Source: Desulfobacterales bacterium (lineage in GTDB: Bacteria; Desulfobacterota; DSM-4660; Desulfatiglandales; Desulfatiglandaceae). From it: a stretch of 9,433 nucleotides of DNA. The notes under the pieces were generated by a model that had not been told where the DNA came from, did no database searches, and saw only the letters and a list, made by a program, of their open reading frames with translations. Positions 6,504 through 9,433 of the stretch are shown here, one piece after another (position 1 is the stretch's first letter; each line of letters opens with the position of its first letter). The stretch covers positions 1 to 9,433 of the forward strand of contig JAMOVZ010000240.1 of the NCBI GenBank assembly GCA_027061865.1, in the 5' to 3' direction. The position numbers were made by a program, and so were the translations under genes.

Positions 6504-7619
6504 TCACCGATCCGGGCGGTTCTCGAAAAGCTTCAGGTATTTGCCGTAGCCCTCTTTTTCCAGGTCATCCTTTGGGATAAAGCGTAGGGCTGCTGAATTG
6601 ATGCAATACCTGAGTCCTGTGGGAGGGGGGCCATCCGGGAACACATGGCCCAGGTGAGAATCTCCATGCCGGCTCCTTACCTCGGTTCTCACCAAAGGCA
6701 GGCTCCTGTCTTCACTTTCAACGATGTTGTCAGGCTCCAACGGCTTTGCAAAGCTAGGCCAGCCTGTTCCAGAATCGAATTTGTCAAGGGAGCAGAAAAG
6801 CGGCTCGCCTGAGACCACATCCACATAGATGCCTTCGGCCTTGTTGTCCCAGTATTCGTTTTTGAAAGGGGGTTCAGTGCCGCCCTCTTGGGTGACGTGG
6901 AACTGAAGCGGGGTGAGCTTCTTGCGGAGAGTTTCGGGATCTGGCTTTGAGTATTTCCCCATCTCGGCTCTCCCTGTTGATGCCTCTTGGATGGTTCGCA
7001 AGAATTGATCCCTTCCAGAGCTTGACCTATACGAATAATAACGCATGGGGTTTTTCTTATAAAAGCCTTGGTGATAATCTTCTGCCTCGTAAAAACGCTC
7101 CAGCCTTCTTATCTCAGTAACGATGGGTTTTTTGAAGATCCCTTTGCCTTCTAATTCCTTTTTGCTTTGCTCAGCCCGCCTTTTTTGTTCCTCGTTGTGG
7201 TAAAAGACGGCGGTGCGGTATTGAGGGCCCCGGTCAACGAACTGCCCATTGGGGTCGGTTGGATCGATGTGGGACCAAAAGACCTCTAAGAGCTCCTGGT
7301 AGGAGATCTTTTGAGGGTCATAGAGGACTTGGACCGCCTCAAGGTGCCCGGTGCTGCCCGAGCAAACCTCTTCGTATGAAGGATTTTCGGTGTGGCCTCC
7401 TGTATAGCCGGATATGGCCTCTATCACGCCTGGGATCTTTTCAAAGTCTGCCTCCAGGCACCAAAAACACCCGCCAGCAAAGGTTGCCCTCTCAAAGGCC
7501 TCAGATGCGCTCCTCTGCTTTTTCTCCATGGCAAACCACCCATTTCCCACCAGAAGATAAAAAAGGAGGCCACCACCCACCCCAACAATGGAGCTAAGGA
7601 ATGGCGGCCTCCTCAGCAT
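6504..7619 (-). CDS. msrAB: Membrane-anchored MsrA-MsrB fusion, peptide methionine sulfoxide reductase
   Basis: The fusion reduces both stereoisomers of methionine sulfoxide in proteins: MsrA the S form, MsrB the R form. From ATG 7619 it has 371 residues. A short basic start (MLRR) and a hydrophobic stretch at about 11-30 look like a signal anchor, so the catalytic parts probably face the periplasm. MsrA follows, with GGCFWC (catalytic C51, C54) and YHQGFY. MsrB comes last, with DSGTGWPSF, HGDSHLGHVFPDGP and catalytic C339 in RYCINSAALRF. In MsrB the resolving position often occupied by cysteine (SGCGWPSF) is T285, but C276 lies in LFCSLDKF, and no zinc CxxC pairs are seen. The GTG at 7625 overlaps the AAGGGG ribosome site, whereas ATG 7619 stands 5 bases after it and is preferred. 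A cytoplasmic start at Met31 is less likely. Confidence 0.93.
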   Translation of the reverse strand: MLRRPPFLSSIVGVGGGLLFYLLVGNGWFAMEKKQRSASEAFERATFAGGCFWCLEADFEKIPGVIEAISGYTGGHTENPSYEEVCSGSTGHLEAVQVLYDPQKISYQELLEVFWSHIDPTDPNGQFVDRGPQYRTAVFYHNEEQKRRAEQSKKELEGKGIFKKPIVTEIRRLERFYEAEDYHQGFYKKNPMRYYSYRSSSGRDQFLRTIQEASTGRAEMGKYSKPDPETLRKKLTPLQFHVTQEGGTEPPFKNEYWDNKAEGIYVDVVSGEPLFCSLDKFDSGTGWPSFAKPLEPDNIVESEDRSLPLVRTEVRSRHGDSHLGHVFPDGPPPTGLRYCINSAALRFIPKDDLEKEGYGKYLKLFENRPDR

Positions 7620-7645
7620 CGGCACCCCTTCTCAATGATAAGCCT

Positions 7646-8092
7646 CTAGCGAGAGATCTTTTCTGCCACGGCCTTGCCGTACTGCTGGCATGCCCTGAGG
7701 CCTTCGTCAGTACCGATTACGGCCTCTTTAAGGCTCAAGGGCCCCAAGTCCACCATGTCCATCTTGAAGACAAACTTCATGGTGTCAAATATCATGGGGG
7801 CTGATTCTCCACTGTGGGTATATGATCCGAAGGCACCTCCCGGCTTCCCCTCAAGGTTTGCCTGTTCTGCAAGAAAAAGAAAGGTCTTCATGCTTGAGGT
7901 CATGTCTCTATGATAGGTAGGGGAACCAAAGATGTAGGCGTCATAGCCTAAAAGGTCTTTCTCTGACTTGATGGTGGGAGCTGATTTCAGCTCTACTTCA
8001 TTTCCGGTGAGCCTTACTCCTTCGGCAATGTATTCCGCCATCTTCTTGGTGTTTCCAGTCCTGCTGACATACGCTATCAATGCCTTGCCCAT
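7646..8092 (-). CDS. Short-chain flavodoxin
   Basis: Flavodoxins are small cytoplasmic FMN proteins that carry electrons between redox enzymes. This one has 148 residues, the usual short-chain length. Its phosphate-binding loop is SRTGNTKKMA (S10-A19), and the two loops flanking the flavin are FGSPTYHRDMTSSMKTF (55-71) and GAFGSYTHSGE (86-96). The second resembles the flavodoxin domain of flavodiiron proteins, but no diiron domain is attached. The ATG at 8092 is preceded by a strong AAGGAGG. It sits 22 bases after the zinc-ribbon gene and 26 bases before msrAB, so it may supply electrons to a partner encoded nearby. If MsrAB faces the periplasm, direct transfer would need a membrane carrier. 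The family call is firm; the partner is unknown. Confidence 0.93.
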   Translation of the reverse strand: MGKALIAYVSRTGNTKKMAEYIAEGVRLTGNEVELKSAPTIKSEKDLLGYDAYIFGSPTYHRDMTSSMKTFLFLAEQANLEGKPGGAFGSYTHSGESAPMIFDTMKFVFKMDMVDLGPLSLKEAVIGTDEGLRACQQYGKAVAEKISR

Positions 8093-8114
8093 TTAACATC
8101 CTCCTTTTTTGTTT

Positions 8115-8321
8115 TTATTTTAGCTCATTCATCTTTCCGTGCCAGATGCAACGGTTGCAATAGATATGGCCATCGCCACTTAGAGGAGGGCAATCCTCGT
8201 ACCGCTCAGCAAAGACCACCATCCCCTCGTTTAACTCAAACTCATAGATTTCATATTCATCCTCTGGATCTTTTACGTAAAATTTTTGAGACCCGCAAAC
8301 CGGACACTTTTCTTTCGCCAT
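8115..8321 (-). CDS. Small zinc-ribbon protein, unknown function
   Basis: This 68-residue protein has two CxxC pairs, C6/C9 in KCPVCGS and C55/C58 in YCNRCIW, plus a single C44 in EDCPPL and an acidic middle (DPEDEYEIYEFE). The arrangement fits a zinc ribbon or rubredoxin-like metal site. The spacing between pairs (45 residues) and the lack of the rubredoxin YxCxxCG and CPxCG pattern at the second pair argue against a true rubredoxin. The ATG at 8321 has AAGGTGAG about 7 bases upstream, and the stop at 8115 is TAA. It is the first gene of the minus-strand set with flavodoxin and msrAB. I do not recognise a named family. Confidence 0.8.
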   Translation of the reverse strand: MAKEKCPVCGSQKFYVKDPEDEYEIYEFELNEGMVVFAERYEDCPPLSGDGHIYCNRCIWHGKMNELK

Positions 8322-8347
8322 ACTATGCTCACCTTTTTTCAGGATTC

Positions 8348-8378
8348 ATCATATTTTGAATATCAATAAATGTGCCAA
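8348..8378 (-). promoter_or_regulatory. Candidate promoter of the zinc-ribbon/flavodoxin/msrAB operon
   Basis: On the minus strand, TTGGCA (8378-8373) and TATGAT (8353-8348) each match five of six consensus bases but are 19 bases apart, longer than ideal. The same stretch reads TTGGCAC-N5-TTGAT (8378-8362). This is a perfect sigma54 -24 element at correct spacing, but the -12 element has GA where GC is expected. The start of transcription would be about 30 bases before the ATG in either case. Both readings are tentative. Confidence 0.3.
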
Positions 8379-8564
8379 GAAGGCCTTATTTGAAAAGATT
8401 TCTCCAAATTTCAATTATAACAATATATTACCATTGCCCTTGTGCCCTTTTGGTGTAACTGCTGGGAGCCTTGGAATGGTGAGATTCGAGACACCTTTGT
8501 ATCACCGAAGGATCGTAGGGCTGGGCCAGAAACAAGTGAGATTGATTGATAAAATGTAGAATAG

Positions 8565-8578
8565 TTGACTTAGGTCAA
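8565..8578. promoter_or_regulatory. HcpR-like (CRP/FNR family) operator palindrome
   Basis: TTGAC-TTAG-GTCAA is a perfect 5+5 inverted repeat with a 4-base spacer. It matches the TTGAC-N4-GTCAA core reported for HcpR, the nitrosative-stress CRP/FNR regulator of Desulfovibrio and relatives, recalled from established work rather than searched here. It is centred about 100 bases before the ATG of the siroheme-domain gene. A TAGAAT -10-like hexamer lies just upstream at 8558-8563, which would place the palindrome over a start site, but no matching -35 is seen. Whether it activates or represses, and which flanking operon it serves, cannot be told from the sequence. Confidence 0.55.
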
Positions 8579-8671
8579 ATGCCGGTTGGTAGGTTTCATG
8601 TTAGTGTGTAAACAGAAACAGGCAAAAAGGGCGAACGTCAGAGGCACTGCTGCACAATACAAGGTGTAAAT

Positions 8672-9433
8672 ATGGAGTGGAGCAAAAAGGCGAAAGAAGC
8701 GCTCAACAAGGTACCATTTTTCGTGCGAAAGAGGGTAAAGGCAAAGGTGGAGGAAGAGGCCTCAAGGCATGGTGCGAATGTGGTAACCATTGAGCATGTC
8801 CGGGCGAGCAAAAGGCGATTTCTCAACAGAATGGAAGAGGAAGTAAAAGGTTACCAGGTGGAGACCTGCTTCGGCCCCAGTGGTTGTCCAAACCGGGCCG
8901 TTAAGGCGGATGAACTTTGCGTGGAACTTGAAGAGGCTCTAAGTAAAAAGGAGCTCAAAGATTTCCTTGAAGAAAAGGTAGACGGCCCCCTCAAGTTGCA
9001 TCATGAGTTTCGTGTGGTCATCGCGGATTGTCCAAATGCGTGCTCACGCCCCCAGATCGTGGATGTTGGCTTGATTGGGGCAAGCGTGCCGAGGATAACC
9101 GATGAGCCTTGTTCCGAATGCAACGCCTGCGTGGAGGTCTGCAGGGAGGGTGCAATCACACTGGTGGGAGGCAGGCCAATTATATCTGATAGAAAATGTC
9201 TTTATTGCGGGGATTGTATCTCGGTCTGCCCTTCCGGCACCCTTAAAAAAGAGAAGGAGGGCTATCGAGTCTTGGTGGGGGGGAAATTGGGGAGACACCC
9301 CAGACTGGCAGAAGAGCTGGGAGGGGTTGTCCCTCCTGAAAAGGTGGTTGAGGTGGTAAGCGACATTGTGGATTTTTATCAGGCAAATTCCATAGATGGC
9401 GAAAGGCTGGGCAGCATCTTGGAGAGGCTGGGC
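8672..9433 (+). CDS. PCP_red / siroheme-[4Fe-4S] / double ferredoxin fusion protein, 3' end outside the window
   Basis: The frame is open from ATG 8672 to the window edge (254 codons). AAGGTG lies just upstream, and there is no other start before the upstream in-frame stop at 8609. Residues 1-50 (MEWSKKAKEALNKVPFFVRK onward) resemble the PCP_red domain found at the C terminus of BchB-type protochlorophyllide reductase subunits. Then comes the C-x5-C (C66, C72) plus C-x3-C (C120, C124 in DCPNACSRPQI) ligand set for a siroheme-linked [4Fe-4S] cluster, as in sulfite and nitrite reductases. Two CxxCxxCxxxC motifs follow (C147-C157 and C176-C186), binding two [4Fe-4S] clusters. After that, VGGKLGRHPRLAEELGG resembles the late part of sulfite-reductase-type proteins. 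It is probably a low-molecular-weight assimilatory-type sulfite reductase relative. Siroheme substrate (sulfite, nitrite or other) is not settled. Confidence 0.85.
   Translation, partial: MEWSKKAKEALNKVPFFVRKRVKAKVEEEASRHGANVVTIEHVRASKRRFLNRMEEEVKGYQVETCFGPSGCPNRAVKADELCVELEEALSKKELKDFLEEKVDGPLKLHHEFRVVIADCPNACSRPQIVDVGLIGASVPRITDEPCSECNACVEVCREGAITLVGGRPIISDRKCLYCGDCISVCPSGTLKKEKEGYRVLVGGKLGRHPRLAEELGGVVPPEKVVEVVSDIVDFYQANSIDGERLGSILERLG

Larger units (their letters stand above)
8322..8671. other. 350-base divergent intergenic region
   Basis: No gene is supported here. An open frame at 8356-8559 (+) begins with TTG, lacks a ribosome-binding site and has no recognisable product. The left end is AT-rich and should hold the promoter of the minus-strand redox operon; TTGGCA/TATGAT and a sigma54-like element overlap there, and an isolated TATAAT occurs on the minus strand near 8415-8420. 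An imperfect hairpin (CCTT/GGTGA with TCACC/AAGG) spans 8469-8511. The HcpR-like palindrome is at 8565-8578, and the ribosome-binding site of the next gene is near 8661-8666. Confidence 0.6.

Noticed and set aside
6389..6580. Open frame starting inside the tmRNA 3' end
   Set aside because: It covers the tRNA-like domain and terminator of ssrA and the end of msrAB, so it is an accident of those sequences.
8356..8559. 67-residue open frame in the intergenic region before the siroheme-domain gene
   Set aside because: It starts with TTG, has no ribosome-binding site, has no recognisable similarity and lies between two divergent operons.
8621..8696. Near-repeat GCAAAAAGG(G)CGAA at 8622 and 8682
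   Set aside because: Only two short imperfect copies, one of them lysine/alanine codons in the coding region; more likely composition than a functional repeat.

Overview
The window looks like ordinary chromosome from an anaerobic deltaproteobacterium-like organism (Desulfobacterota, probably a sulfate or sulfur reducer). This is inferred from three things: the core gene order rplS-rnhB-yraN-rsmI; small Fe-S and redox proteins typical of that phylum (an IscU-like scaffold, a NifX/NifB-C-like protein, a short flavodoxin, a siroheme/ferredoxin protein); and a TTGAC-N4-GTCAA palindrome like the HcpR sites described in Desulfovibrio. No species is assigned, and no mobile element, CRISPR array or phage gene was seen.

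Region 1 (1-4703, + strand) is a tightly packed run of seven genes: the end of rplS, then rnhB, a yraN-family gene, rsmI, ptsH (HPr), ptsI (PTS Enzyme I) and smpB. Most neighbours overlap by 4 bases or sit 0-30 bases apart, so they are probably co-transcribed. The run joins ribosome and RNA maintenance to the two general PTS phosphocarriers, with no sugar-specific EII in view.

Region 2 (4716-5825, - strand) converges on smpB. It reads nifX/nifB-C-like, then an IscU-like Fe-S scaffold, then an FmdB-type zinc ribbon. No nitrogenase genes accompany them, so this is more likely general Fe-S or metal handling than nitrogen fixation.

Region 3 (6021-6482, + strand) holds ssrA (tmRNA) with a recognisable promoter, an encoded CCA end, the proteolysis tag (A)ADDYAYALAA and an intrinsic terminator. 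Its partner smpB lies 1.4 kb upstream, separated by the inverted region 2 genes.

Region 4 (6504-8321, - strand) reads a 68-residue zinc-ribbon protein, a short flavodoxin and a membrane-anchored MsrA-MsrB fusion. It looks like a small redox or methionine-repair operon.

Region 5 (8322-9433) is a 350-base divergent intergenic stretch carrying the HcpR-like palindrome. It is followed on the + strand by a gene, cut by the window end, encoding a PCP_red-like domain, a siroheme/[4Fe-4S] domain and a double-cluster ferredoxin domain. This gene and its operator are the most interesting part of an otherwise conventional window.
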